From Kitasatospora sp. SolWspMP-SS2h (GTDB lineage: Bacteria; Actinomycetota; Actinomycetes; Streptomycetales; Streptomycetaceae): DNA of 64,000 bases. Numbering within the stretch: position 1 is the first letter of the stretch; each line of letters begins with the position of its first letter. The translations under genes and the position numbers were made by a program. Where the stretch lies: contig NZ_QLLT01000013.1 in NCBI RefSeq assembly GCF_003259315.1, forward strand, positions 1-64,000, read 5' to 3'. Positions 25,833-34,548 of the stretch are shown here, one piece after another. The notes below the pieces were generated by a model that saw only the letters and a list, made by a program, of their open reading frames with translations, ran no database searches and was not told the DNA's origin.

Positions 25833-26252
25833 CCCGTGCGCCGGTCGCGCGGTGCCGTCACCCTCGGTGTCCTGGCCGCCGCCACTCTCCGGCCGGGTGC
25901 TCGGCGGCATCGTCGCCCCGTCCCGGCGCCGCGCCCCGCCCTCCGGACCGGGCGCCGTCCCGGTCCCAGGCCGTTCCGACGCGCTTCCGCCAGGTTGCCG
26001 GTGGCCGGCCCCGCAGCGGAGGGGAGCTGCGACCACCCACCGTGATCACGCCATAGTGGCGGCCCCGGACGGCACCTCCCGATCCGACCGGCAGGCGACT
26101 TCACCTGTGCCTCAGCCGTACCGGGACCACGACCGGCCACTCCTGCGGATGGCCGAATGCCGCCTGTCGGGAAGTGGTCCAGTCCAATGCGGGTAGCAGG
26201 GCTGCCAACGCCGGATGGATCTTCCGTCCCGGTCCGAATCATGGGAGGCACG
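25833..26252. other. Intergenic region upstream of a secreted protein gene
   Basis: 420 bp after the repeat array. No gene seen. Presumably it holds the promoter of the gene at 26253. Confidence 0.4.
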
Positions 26253-26657
26253 ATGAAGCGAATCCTGCGCAAGGCCGTCCTGCCCGTCACCGCCGCCACC
26301 GCCCTGGCGGTGCTGCCCGCCACCGCGGCCCTCGCCGCGCCCACCGCGACGGCGCAGCCGTGCGTGCAGAAGATCAACGTGGTCAACAACGGCGCGTACG
26401 TGCTGTCCTGGCAGGCCAGCACCCGCACCGGGCGACTGTCCGCCGCCACCGAGAACTACCCGGTGAACCAGAGCCGCACCATCGACCTCACCAGCGCCGG
26501 CTTCCCCGAGGGCGCCGAGGTGCGCCCGCTGGTGAAGGTCGTCGCCGGGACCCAGGCGTTCGGCAACCTGTACGTGTCCTACTGCGCCAACGGCCAGAGC
26601 GCCACGTACACCGCCACCGGCACCACCCTGAGCCCCAGCGTCACCCTGCTCGGCTGA
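26253..26657 (+). CDS. Small secreted protein, unknown function
   Basis: 134-residue exported protein. A Sec signal peptide is clear (MKRILRKAVLPVTAATALAV, cleavage near ALAA-PT). The mature ~105 residues are beta-rich with two cysteines (QPCVQK and VSYCANG), probably one disulfide, and a repeated pattern VNNGAYVLSWQ, NQSRTIDLTSAGFPEGAEV, SATYTATGTTL. This recalls small beta-sandwich proteins common in actinobacteria, but I do not recognise a named family. ATG at 26253 follows GGGAGG; the ATG at 26241 overlaps that site. A hairpin terminator follows. Confidence 0.85.
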   Translation: MKRILRKAVLPVTAATALAVLPATAALAAPTATAQPCVQKINVVNNGAYVLSWQASTRTGRLSAATENYPVNQSRTIDLTSAGFPEGAEVRPLVKVVAGTQAFGNLYVSYCANGQSATYTATGTTLSPSVTLLG

Positions 26658-26685
26658 CCCCTCCGCTTCCTGCTCACCGGTGGGG

Positions 26686-26716
26686 CGGGCGCGCACCCCG
26701 AACGGGTGCGCGCCCG
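26686..26716. terminator. Bidirectional hairpin between convergent genes
   Basis: CGGGCGCGCACCC (26686-26698) pairs perfectly with 26704-26716 over a 5-nt loop. It lies between the stop at 26657 (+) and the stop at 26798 (-). Confidence 0.8.
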
Positions 26717-26797
26717 CGCGGGGGTCGCGGTGAAACGGCGGCGGCCGGAACCCGATCGGGGGGTTCCGGCGCGGCGCATGCCGTTCGGGAGTTCCTG

Positions 26798-26989
26798 CTA
26801 CTGCGGCGGGTCGTTCTGCGCGCCCCCGTCGCCCAGCTGGTCCCTGAGCTTGTCCTGGGCCGTGTCCACGTGGCCGCTGTACTTGCCCTGGGTCTTCTCG
26901 TCGGCGAAGTCCCCCGCCTTGTCGATCCCCCGCGAAGCCTGGTCCTCGTGACCCTTGAGCATGGCCTTCAGCTTGTCCATGACCGACAT
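26798..26989 (-). CDS. MT0933-like small antitoxin-family protein
   Basis: 63-residue charged helical protein matching the MT0933/Rv0909-type antitoxin pattern: MSVMDKLKAMLKGHEDQ, then GIDKAGDFADEKTQGKYSG, then VDTAQDKLRDQLGD. In Mycobacterium the relative neutralises Rv0910. Here no toxin gene lies next to it, and the family is common as solitary stress-type genes in Streptomyces. It is also easy to confuse with CsbD-like proteins. ATG at 26989 follows GAGGAG. Confidence 0.85.
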   Translation of the reverse strand: MSVMDKLKAMLKGHEDQASRGIDKAGDFADEKTQGKYSGHVDTAQDKLRDQLGDGGAQNDPPQ

Positions 26990-27135
26990 CTCAGCACTCC
27001 TCAAAGCCGGTTCGTCAACAGTGGCTCCCAGGATCACTCCCCACGGCCCGAACCGCACCCGGAGGCTCGCCCGAACGCGGAGATCGTCCGGTGCCGACGT
27101 ACCGCCGGCGGCGGGCTCGGGGGCCGGGACCGGGA

Positions 27136-27711
27136 TCAGGTGAGGACGAAGGTGGAGGTGCCCGCGATGCTGGTCAGGCCGGTCGGGCTCTGGCAGGCGG
27201 TGAGGTTGAGGGCGGGTTCGACGACGGTGAGGACGCCGGTGTCGCCGGTGAAGAGGCCGGAGGTGATGTGGCCGTTCAGGGTGATGACGGTCTGTCCGTT
27301 GACGATGCTGACGGTGCGGGTGAAGGACAGGGTGCTGGTGGCTCCGGTGTTCCAGGTGAAGTTCTGGGTGCCGGTGCTGGTGTTGAGCAGGTCCTGGCAG
27401 GAGTAGGGGGCGACGACCGTCCCGCTGCTGCGGCCGCTGGTGATCTCGGGGTGGCTCAGGGAGGCGCAGACGCCGAGCCTGAGGTCGTAGGTGATGGTGA
27501 CGGTCCGGGAGGTGGTGGTCAGGCCGGGGTTGAAGGAGACGGTCTGGTTTCCGGCGGGGCACAGCAGGTCGCCGACCGCGGCCGACGAGGAACCGGCCCA
27601 CGCACCGGGCACGAGGAGCGAGAGGAGGCTCAGCAGGACGGTGCACAGCACCCGCACCCGGACGGCGGCGCGCGGGTGGGAAGCGGGGTGCGGGGAGAGC
27701 GGAAGGGGCAT
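27136..27711 (-). CDS. Secreted beta-rich protein, unknown function
   Basis: 191-residue exported protein. A long N-region precedes a signal peptide core (VLCTVLLSLLSLLVPGAWAG). The mature part is Thr/Ser-rich and beta-structured (TTTSRTVTITYDLRLGVCAS, FTRTVSIVNGQTVITLNGHI) with four cysteines, consistent with an extracellular Ig-like or lectin-like fold. I do not recognise the family. ATG at 27711 has GGAGG upstream. It is transcribed away from a 949-bp empty region. Confidence 0.82.
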   Translation of the reverse strand: MPLPLSPHPASHPRAAVRVRVLCTVLLSLLSLLVPGAWAGSSSAAVGDLLCPAGNQTVSFNPGLTTTSRTVTITYDLRLGVCASLSHPEITSGRSSGTVVAPYSCQDLLNTSTGTQNFTWNTGATSTLSFTRTVSIVNGQTVITLNGHITSGLFTGDTGVLTVVEPALNLTACQSPTGLTSIAGTSTFVLT

Positions 27712-28660
27712 GGGGGACCTCCGGGGGAAGGTGGTGGGGCGGTCACCGCCGAACCTGGTTCGGGCGGTGCGGGGGTGGGCTCCGGCGTCGTGCTCGCGCG
27801 GCATGGGAGCGGGGCGGCAGGCGACGCGGAAGGACGGGGCGCGGGTCGGGTCCACGGGAACGGCCACTGCCCGGCGGGAGTGCAAGGGTCCTGCCGCTGC
27901 ACGCACCGTGGCAAGTCCCGGGCGGTGCGGACGGGACGGCCGTGGCGCGAGACGACGCATGAGGCGGGAACAGGTCGTGCGGGACGGCGCGCGGAACCCG
28001 CCCGCACTCCCCCGCCGTGGGTGCCGCGAGTGCCGGGACCGTGCCGGGGGCGCAGGCGCGGCCCGGGGCGGTGCCCCGTGGGGAATCCCGGTCGAGGAGC
28101 ACGGGCTACCCGGCGTCGCCGCCGTCCTGGCCGGCACCGGCCACGAGGGCGCCGGCCGCGAACTCAGCGGGGACACCGCGTGGAGTTCGGCCGAACTCGC
28201 CGCAGACGTCTCCCGGCAGTCCGGCACGAGCGGGACGTCGACGCATGCGGGTACGACCGAGCGCCTGATGGTGGGCCAGGAGGGGGCCGTCCCGGTCGAG
28301 AGGGCCCGTCGGCGCGTTGGCGGCGTCCAGGAGGATCGGGCCGTCGAGCGGACGGACTCCACCTGCGGGTGGGCGCCTCCGCGCCCCAGCCGCGGGGTCC
28401 GTCGGGGCCGGTCCACAACGCCGCGGGCGGTGTCAGCGTCCGGGGGCGGGGAGCGGCGACGGCGCGCGGTCGGGGTGCGGGCGTCCGGGGTGGGGGGCAG
28501 AGTCGGGGGCGATGCCGGGCGGCCGTCGAATCGTCCGGTGCGATGGTGAGGAGTTCAACGTGTTCGCTGGTCCGTCCTTCCGGCCTTCCACCCTGCCGCC
28601 CTGGCCCGTCCGGGTGCCGCGGCAGCAGGGCCCGCACCCGTCCGACCGGGCCGGCAGTCC
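27712..28660. other. 949-bp gap, no supported gene
   Basis: All six frames are largely open because of extreme GC content, yet none has a ribosome binding site plus recognisable protein features. It lies between divergent transcription units and must contain both promoters. A remnant gene cannot be excluded. Confidence 0.4.
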
Positions 28661-29710
28661 GTGAGCACCACCGTGCCCGGCCGCGCCCCGGACGGGTCCG
28701 CCGGGGAGGTCCGCGCCGCGGCGGGTCACCGCCGGACGGTCGCCGAGGCGTTCACCCGGATGGCGGCCGACGGGGAGTTGGACCTTCCGCTGCCCGGTGC
28801 CGGGCGGACCGCGGAGCGCTGGGCGGCGCTGACCCGGTGGGCGCAGCGGGACCTGTCCCTGGCCCGGCTCGGCGAGGGCCATGCGGACGCCGTCGCGATC
28901 CTCGCCGAACTCGGCGTCCGGAGTTCGGAGTTCGCGCCGGACGGCGGGGCGGGGCCGCGCTGGGGGGTGTGGGCGGCCGAGCCGCCGGGGTACCGGCTGG
29001 AGGCGCGCCGCGGTCCGGACGGCTGGCGGCTGTCCGGGGTGAAGCCGTTCTGCTCGGGGGCCCGGGTGTGCACCCACGCGCTGGTGACCGCCCGCGACGG
29101 GGAGCGGCGGCGGCTGTTCGCCGTCGAGGTGGCGCAGCCGGGCCTCGTCCCGCTGCCGGACAGCTGGCCCGGGCCGGGCATGGCGGGCAGCGACACGCTG
29201 GACGTGGTGCTGGAGGACGTCCGGGCCGTGCCGGTCGGTGAGCCGGGCGCGTACCTGGAGCGCCCCGGTTTCCACCACGGCGGGATCGGCGTCGCCGCCT
29301 GCTGGCACGGCGGGGCCCGCGCGGTCGCCCGCACGCTGCTGGCGGCCGCGCGCGCGTGGGACCCGGGCCCGCACGCGCTGGCCCATCTCGGTGCCGTCGA
29401 CGCGCACCTCGCCACCGTCGACGCCCTGCTGGAGGGCGCGGCCGCCGCCGTCGACGCCGACCCGCTCGACGCGGCCGGCACCGCGCGCCGCCGCACGATG
29501 CGGGTGCGGGCCGCCGTCGAGCACGCCGCCGGGGACGTGCTGGCCAGGGTCGGCCGGTCGCTGGGCGCCGCCCCGCTGGGCCACGACGCCGTGCACGCGC
29601 GGGCCGTCGCCGACCTGACCGTCTACCTGCGCCAGCACCACGCGGAGCGCGATCTGGCCGGCCTGGGCGCGGCGGCCCGCGACGCCCGCCTGGAGTGGGA
29701 GGACGGATGA
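28661..29710 (+). CDS. Acyl-CoA dehydrogenase-like protein, first gene of a four-gene operon
   Basis: 349 residues, shorter than typical acyl-CoA dehydrogenases (~380-400). The fold is recognisable: WGVWAAEPPGYRLEARRGPDGWRLSGVKPFCSGA (FAD-binding beta-domain), DTLDVVLEDVRAVPVG, and a C-terminal helical bundle with GAAPLGHDAVHARAVADLTVYLRQHH. The usual catalytic Glu is not obvious, so it may use a non-CoA substrate or be degenerate. GTG at 28661 is the best start. Its TGA overlaps the ATG of the PIG-L gene. Confidence 0.85.
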   Translation: MSTTVPGRAPDGSAGEVRAAAGHRRTVAEAFTRMAADGELDLPLPGAGRTAERWAALTRWAQRDLSLARLGEGHADAVAILAELGVRSSEFAPDGGAGPRWGVWAAEPPGYRLEARRGPDGWRLSGVKPFCSGARVCTHALVTARDGERRRLFAVEVAQPGLVPLPDSWPGPGMAGSDTLDVVLEDVRAVPVGEPGAYLERPGFHHGGIGVAACWHGGARAVARTLLAAARAWDPGPHALAHLGAVDAHLATVDALLEGAAAAVDADPLDAAGTARRRTMRVRAAVEHAAGDVLARVGRSLGAAPLGHDAVHARAVADLTVYLRQHHAERDLAGLGAAARDARLEWEDG

Positions 29711-30519
29711 CGGGCCGTCCGGTTCCGACGGCGGCTGCCGGCCCCGGGCGGCGGGCCGCGGCCGACCCGATCCAGGCGCCCGGGACGCCGGAGCGGGACT
29801 GGCGGGCGTGGGCGCCGCTGCACCGCCTCCCCGCCGTCGACCCGCTCGCCTGCCTGCCCGCCCGCCCGGACGGCCCGCCCGTGGTCCTGGTCGTGGCGGC
29901 GCACCCCGACGACGAGGTCCTCGGCTTCGGCGGCACGATCGCCGTCCTCGCCGCGGCCGGTGTCCGGGTGCGCCTGGTGTCCGTCACCGACGGCGAGGCG
30001 TCCCATCCGCACAGCACCGCGGCCGCGGCCCGTGACCTGGCAGCCGTGCGCGCCCGGGAACTGCGCCGGGCGACACGCGCGTTGGGGGCCGACGTGCCGG
30101 CGGTGCGGCTGGGGCTGCCCGACAGCGGCGTGGCCCGCCACGAGCTGGCGCTGGCCGCCGAGCTGACCGGGCTGCTCGCGGACTGCGACCTGTGCGTGGC
30201 GCCGTTCGGCGCGGACCTGCACCCGGACCACGAGGCCGCGGGGCGCGCGGCGCTGGCGGCCGGGGCCGCGCGGGGGGTGCCGGTGTGGGAGTACCCGGTG
30301 TGGGCGTGGCACTGGGCGGCGCCGGGCGATCCGCGGCTGCCCTGGAGCCGGGCGGCGCGCATCGCGCTGCCCCCGGCCGCCCGGGCCCGCAAGCACGCGG
30401 CGCTGCGGTGCTTCCGCAGCCAGATCGAGCCGCTCGGCGACGGACCGGGCGACGCGGCGATCCTGCCCCCGGACGAACTCGCCCACTTCGAGCGCGACTT
30501 CGAGGTGGTCTGGCGATGA
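29707..30519 (+). CDS. PIG-L family N-deacetylase
   Basis: 270-residue zinc-dependent LmbE/PIG-L deacetylase. Motifs: VVAAHPDDEVLGFGG (HPDDE zinc/catalytic) and LHPDHEAAGRAAL (second His). Family members deacetylate N-acetylglucosamine derivatives (mycothiol, GPI, glycopeptides). The C-terminus has RKHAALRCFRSQIEPLGDG. ATG overlaps the stop of the acyl-CoA dehydrogenase-like gene (ATGA), and its stop overlaps the next ATG. Combined with a glycosyltransferase and methyltransferase this suggests an amino-sugar-containing product (inference). Confidence 0.92.
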   Translation: MTGRPVPTAAAGPGRRAAADPIQAPGTPERDWRAWAPLHRLPAVDPLACLPARPDGPPVVLVVAAHPDDEVLGFGGTIAVLAAAGVRVRLVSVTDGEASHPHSTAAAARDLAAVRARELRRATRALGADVPAVRLGLPDSGVARHELALAAELTGLLADCDLCVAPFGADLHPDHEAAGRAALAAGAARGVPVWEYPVWAWHWAAPGDPRLPWSRAARIALPPAARARKHAALRCFRSQIEPLGDGPGDAAILPPDELAHFERDFEVVWR

Positions 30520-31181
30520 CCACACCCCCTGGCCCCGCGGGAGGGCGCCCGACCGGCGCCGCCACCCCCGCCGCCTACTTCGCCGGCATGTACGCCGAGC
30601 AGGACGACCCCTGGCGGCTGGCCGAGCGCTGGTACGAGCGGCGGAAGTACGCCCTGACCCTCGCGGCGCTCCCCGAGCCGCGCTACCGCAGCGCGTTCGA
30701 GCCGGGCTGCTCGGTCGGCGTGCTGTCCGCGCTGCTGGCCGGACGCTGCGACGCCCTGCTCGCGTGCGACCGGGAGGAGCGCGCCGTGGCCCGGGCCCGG
30801 GCCCGCCTCGCGCGGGCGCCGCACGTGCGGGTGGAGCAGCGCCGGCTGCCGGACGACTGGCCCGACGGCGCCTTCGACCTCGTCGTGCTGTCCGAGCTGC
30901 TGTACTACTTCACCGCCGCCGGCGCCGCGGACGTCCTGGAGCGGGCCGTGCACGCGTTGGAGCCGGGCGGCACGCTCCTGCTGGTCCACTGGCGCCACCC
31001 CGTCCCGGACCACGCGCGCAGCGCCGAGGCCGTCCACGGACAGGCCCGCGCCCACCCGGGCCTGGTGCGGATCGCCGCGCACGCCGAACCGGACTTCCTG
31101 CTGGACGTCTTCGTCCGCCCGGACCGGCCCGGCACCCCGGCCGCCGACCTGTCCGTCGCCGCCGCCGAGGGCCTGACGTGA
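30516..31181 (+). CDS. SAM-dependent methyltransferase (NodS-like class I)
   Basis: 221 residues, class I Rossmann methyltransferase. N-terminal YFAGMYAEQDDPWRLAERWYERRKY is characteristic of the NodS-like group. Motif I is FEPGCSVGVLSALLAGR, motif II LLACDREERAV, motif IV FDLVVLSELLYYF, and post-motif LEPGGTLLLVHW. NodS N-methylates an amino sugar on a chitin oligomer, which fits a deacetylase and glycosyltransferase next door, though the actual substrate is unknown. ATG overlaps the preceding TGA. Confidence 0.9.
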   Translation: MTTPPGPAGGRPTGAATPAAYFAGMYAEQDDPWRLAERWYERRKYALTLAALPEPRYRSAFEPGCSVGVLSALLAGRCDALLACDREERAVARARARLARAPHVRVEQRRLPDDWPDGAFDLVVLSELLYYFTAAGAADVLERAVHALEPGGTLLLVHWRHPVPDHARSAEAVHGQARAHPGLVRIAAHAEPDFLLDVFVRPDRPGTPAADLSVAAAEGLT

Positions 31182-31894
31182 TCCGCGCGGTGGCCGTCGT
31201 CGTCCCCGCCCGCGACGAGGAGGAACTGCTCGGCAGCTGCCTGACCGCACTGCACCGGGCGCTGCGCCACCCCCGGGTACGGGCGCTGCCGCACCGGGTG
31301 GTCGTGGTGGCGGACGCCTGCACGGACGGCACCGCGGAGGTGGCCCGCCGGTACGGCGCGCAGGTGCTGGAGCTGACGGCCGGCAACGTCGGGGCGGCCC
31401 GCGCGGCGGGCAGCGAGCGGGCCGTGGACCTCGCCCTCGCCACCGGGTCCGCCCTCGCCCCGGCCGGAGTGTGGCTGGCCCACACCGACGCGGACTCCCG
31501 GGTGCCGTCCGCGTGGCTCGCCCGCCAGCTCGACCACGCGGCCCTCGGCTGGCACGCGGTCGTCGGCACCGTCCGCGTCACGGACTGGACCGGCCACCGG
31601 CAGGCCACCGCCGGGGCCTTCCGGCGGCACTACCGGCACCCGGCGGGCGCCGGGGGCCACCGCCACGTCCACGGGGCCAACCTCGCCGTCCGCGCCGACG
31701 CCTACCGCGCGGTCGGCGGTTTCGCGCCCCTGGCCGTCGGCGAGGACCGCGCCCTGGTCGCGGCCCTGGAGGCCGCCGGCCACCGCGTCAGACGGATCCC
31801 CGACACCCCCGTCACCACCTCCGCCCGGCGCGACCCCCGCGCCCCCGGCGGCTTCGGCGACTTCCTGCGCGGCCTCGACTCCCTCACCCGCTGA
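31178..31894 (+). CDS. GT-A glycosyltransferase (family 2 type)
   Basis: 238-residue glycosyltransferase. VAVVVPARDEEELLGSCLTAL is the nucleotide-binding start; HTDADSRVPSAWL has the DxD metal motif; HGANLAVRADAYRAVGGF and GEDRALVAALEAAGH are acceptor and catalytic regions. GTG at 31178 overlaps the methyltransferase stop (GTGA). It is the last gene of the four-gene overlapping set. There are no membrane helices. Sugar donor unknown. Confidence 0.92.
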   Translation: MIRAVAVVVPARDEEELLGSCLTALHRALRHPRVRALPHRVVVVADACTDGTAEVARRYGAQVLELTAGNVGAARAAGSERAVDLALATGSALAPAGVWLAHTDADSRVPSAWLARQLDHAALGWHAVVGTVRVTDWTGHRQATAGAFRRHYRHPAGAGGHRHVHGANLAVRADAYRAVGGFAPLAVGEDRALVAALEAAGHRVRRIPDTPVTTSARRDPRAPGGFGDFLRGLDSLTR

Positions 31895-32033
31895 CGCGCC
31901 CCGCCCCGACCGGGCGTCCGCGGGCTCGTACTGGTGCAGACCGGTGGTGTCGCGGGCCCGTCCGTGTCGCCGCCGCCGGCTGCGGGAATCGCTGGGAGAA
32001 CCGTTCTCACCCCCCACCACCTGGGAGTACCGC

Positions 32034-32570
32034 ATGGCTGGCGACGATTTCGTCATCGACGTGACCCGCATCCGGGACGAAGCCCGGCAGAAGATGTCCG
32101 ACGGCGCCCTGACGGCCACCTACGGTCTGGACGCCGAGAAGGTGATCGCCGTCCTGAACGACGTGGTCGCCACCGAGGTGGTGTGCTGGCTGCGCTACAC
32201 CCGGCACGCGATCTCGGCCACCGGCATCGATCGCGCGCAGGTCGCGGCCGAGTTCACCGAACACGCCGCCGAGGAGATGCAGCACGCCCTGCGCGCCGCC
32301 GAACGGATCTCCCAGCTCGGCGGCGAGCCCGACTTCGACCCGGCCACCCTCGTCCAGCGCGCCCACACCGACTACACCACTCCCGGCGAGACGGACCTCA
32401 AGAAGATGCTGGAGGACAACCTGCTCGCCGAGCGCATCGTCATCTCCACCTACCAGGAGATCGCCCGCTGGCTCGGCGAGCACGACCCCACCACCCGCCG
32501 GCTCATCGAATCCATCCTCGAGGAGGAGGAAGAGCACGCCGACGACCTCACCGACCTCCTCGCGGCCTGA
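32034..32570 (+). CDS. Ferritin-like (bacterioferritin-type) diiron protein
   Basis: 178-residue four-helix bundle. Ligand motifs: VVATEVVCWLRY (Glu), EFTEHAAEEMQHALRAAERI (ExxH), NLLAERIVISTYQEIARWL (Glu), EEEEEHADDL (ExxH), the classic diiron arrangement of ferritin/Bfr-like proteins. There is no obvious haem Met. It probably stores iron or limits Fenton chemistry. ATG at 32034 has GGGAG upstream. A perfect 18-bp terminator hairpin starts 7 bp past the stop. Confidence 0.92.
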   Translation: MAGDDFVIDVTRIRDEARQKMSDGALTATYGLDAEKVIAVLNDVVATEVVCWLRYTRHAISATGIDRAQVAAEFTEHAAEEMQHALRAAERISQLGGEPDFDPATLVQRAHTDYTTPGETDLKKMLEDNLLAERIVISTYQEIARWLGEHDPTTRRLIESILEEEEEHADDLTDLLAA

Positions 32571-32576
32571 CCGCGT

Positions 32577-32617
32577 TCCGGAGCCGCCCGCCCCGGGCGG
32601 GGGCGGGCGGCTCCGGA
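32577..32617 (+). terminator. Perfect 18-bp hairpin after ferritin gene
   Basis: TCCGGAGCCGCCCGCCCC (32577-32594) is exactly complementary to 32600-32617 across a 5-nt loop, immediately after the TGA at 32570. Confidence 0.9.
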
Positions 32618-32729
32618 GCACCCGCGCGGTCGCGGACGGTGACCTGTCGGCCCCGCCCGCGACCGCGCGCGGGCACGGCGGAGAATGGGGCCTGCCCGCA
32701 GACCGGCTGCCCGATTGGACGCACCCGCC

Positions 32730-34526
32730 ATGGCCTCCCTCCTGCTGTCCCGCCGCGACCTGGACTTCCTGCTGCACGACTGGCTGGACGTCACCGCCCT
32801 GACCGCGCGCGAGCGCTACGCCGAGCACGACCGGGACACGATCGACGCGGTGCTCGACCTCAGCGCGCGGATCGCGGCCGAGCACTTCGCCCCGCACAAC
32901 AAGGAGAACGACGCCCGGGAACCGACCTTCGACGGCGAGCGGGTGCACATCATCCCGGAGGTCGGGCGGGCGCTGCGGGTCTTCGCCGAGTCCGGCCTGG
33001 TCGGTGCGGCGATGGACCACGCGGTGGGCGGGCAGCAGCTGCCGCAGGTGGTCGCCCACGCCTGCACGGCCTGGTTCCAGGCGGCCAACGTCGGCACCGC
33101 GGCCTACCCGTTCCTGACGGTGGCCAACGCCAACCTGCTGCTGGCCCACGGCAGCGCGGAGCAGGTCGACACCTACGTGCGGCCCATGGTCGAGGGCCGC
33201 TTCTTCGGCACCATGTGCCTCTCCGAGCCGCAGGCGGGCTCCTCGCTGACGGACATCACCACCCGGGCGGTGCCGCAGCCCGACGGCACCTACCGGGTCA
33301 CCGGCACCAAGATGTGGATCTCCGGCGGCGACCACGACCTGAGCGAGAACATCGTCCACCTGGTGCTCGCCAAGATCCCCGGCGGCCCGGCGGGCGTGAA
33401 GGGCATCTCGCTCTTCGTCGTCCCCAAGTACCTGGTGGCGCCGGACGGTTCACCGGGCGAGCGCAACGACGTGGTCCTGGCGGGCCTGAACCACAAGATG
33501 GGCTACCGGGGCACGGCCAACACGCTCCTCAACTTCGGCGAGGGACGGCACACCCCGGCGGGCGCGCCGGGCGCGGTCGGCTTCCTGGTCGGCGAGCCGC
33601 ACCACGGGCTGGCGTACATGTTCCACATGATGAACGAGGCCCGGATCGGCGTCGGCCTGGGCGCCGCCGCGCTCGGCTACACCGGCTACCTGCACGCCCT
33701 CGACTACGCCCGCACCCGCACCCAGGGGCGCCCGCCCGGCGCCAAGGACCCGGCCGCCCCGCAGGTGCCGATCATCGAGCACGCCGACGTCAGGCGGATG
33801 CTGCTGGCCCAGAAGAGCTACGTCGAGGGCGGCCTCGCGCTGAGCCTGTACTGCAGCCGCCTGCTGGACGAGGAGCGCACCGCCGGGCAGCGGGCCGAGC
33901 GCGCCCGGGCCCGGCTGCTGCTCGACGTGCTGACCCCGATCGCCAAGAGCTGGCCCTCGCAGTGGTGCCTGGCCGCCAACGACCTCGCCATCCAGGTCCA
34001 CGGCGGCTACGGGTACACCCGCGAGTACGACGTCGAGCAGTTCTACCGCGACAACCGGCTCAACGCCATCCACGAGGGCACCCACGGCATCCAGGGCCTC
34101 GACCTGCTCGGCCGCAAGGTCGTCATGGACGGCGGGGCGGGCCTGCGGCTGCTGCTGGAGACCATCGGCGCCACCGTCCGCCGCGCCGCGGACACCGGCG
34201 GCGAAGCCGCCGTCCTGGCCGCCGGGTTGGCCGTCGCCGCCACCCGGGTCGAGCGCACCACGGCCGCCCTGTGGGCGGGCGGCGACCCGGACACCGCGCT
34301 GACCAACGCCTCCCTCTACCTGGAGGCGGTCGGGCACGTGGTGGTCGCCTGGATCTGGCTGGAGCAGTTCCTCGCCCTCCCCGACGGCGGGGACGCCTTC
34401 CACCAGGGCAAGCGGCAGGCCGCCCGCTACTTCTTCCGCGTCGAACTCCCCCGCACCGAACCGCAGTTCGACCTGCTGACCGGCCTGGACCGGACGGCGG
34501 CCGACACCCGCCCCGACTGGTTCTGA
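32730..34526 (+). CDS. Acyl-CoA dehydrogenase (large, 598 aa)
   Basis: A long flavoprotein of the type with an extra C-terminal domain (AidB/ACAD fused form of ~600 residues). FAD/acyl-CoA motifs: MCLSEPQAGSSLTDITTRA, YRVTGTKMWISGGDHDLSEN, MNEARIGVGLGAAALGYTGY and VHGGYGYTREYDVEQFYRDN, and the Glu-bearing HEGTHGIQGLDLLGRK. It should oxidise acyl-CoA thioesters in fatty-acid breakdown. ATG at 32730 has no clear Shine-Dalgarno sequence; the in-frame start at 32685 is also possible. It converges on the photoproduct-lyase family gene with a 22-bp gap. Confidence 0.93.
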   Translation: MASLLLSRRDLDFLLHDWLDVTALTARERYAEHDRDTIDAVLDLSARIAAEHFAPHNKENDAREPTFDGERVHIIPEVGRALRVFAESGLVGAAMDHAVGGQQLPQVVAHACTAWFQAANVGTAAYPFLTVANANLLLAHGSAEQVDTYVRPMVEGRFFGTMCLSEPQAGSSLTDITTRAVPQPDGTYRVTGTKMWISGGDHDLSENIVHLVLAKIPGGPAGVKGISLFVVPKYLVAPDGSPGERNDVVLAGLNHKMGYRGTANTLLNFGEGRHTPAGAPGAVGFLVGEPHHGLAYMFHMMNEARIGVGLGAAALGYTGYLHALDYARTRTQGRPPGAKDPAAPQVPIIEHADVRRMLLAQKSYVEGGLALSLYCSRLLDEERTAGQRAERARARLLLDVLTPIAKSWPSQWCLAANDLAIQVHGGYGYTREYDVEQFYRDNRLNAIHEGTHGIQGLDLLGRKVVMDGGAGLRLLLETIGATVRRAADTGGEAAVLAAGLAVAATRVERTTAALWAGGDPDTALTNASLYLEAVGHVVVAWIWLEQFLALPDGGDAFHQGKRQAARYFFRVELPRTEPQFDLLTGLDRTAADTRPDWF

Positions 34527-34548
34527 GCGTCCGGGCCGTGCGCGGCGC

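Noticed and set aside
26157..26252. Longer start for the secreted protein
   Set aside because: It would bury the signal peptide behind 32 residues.
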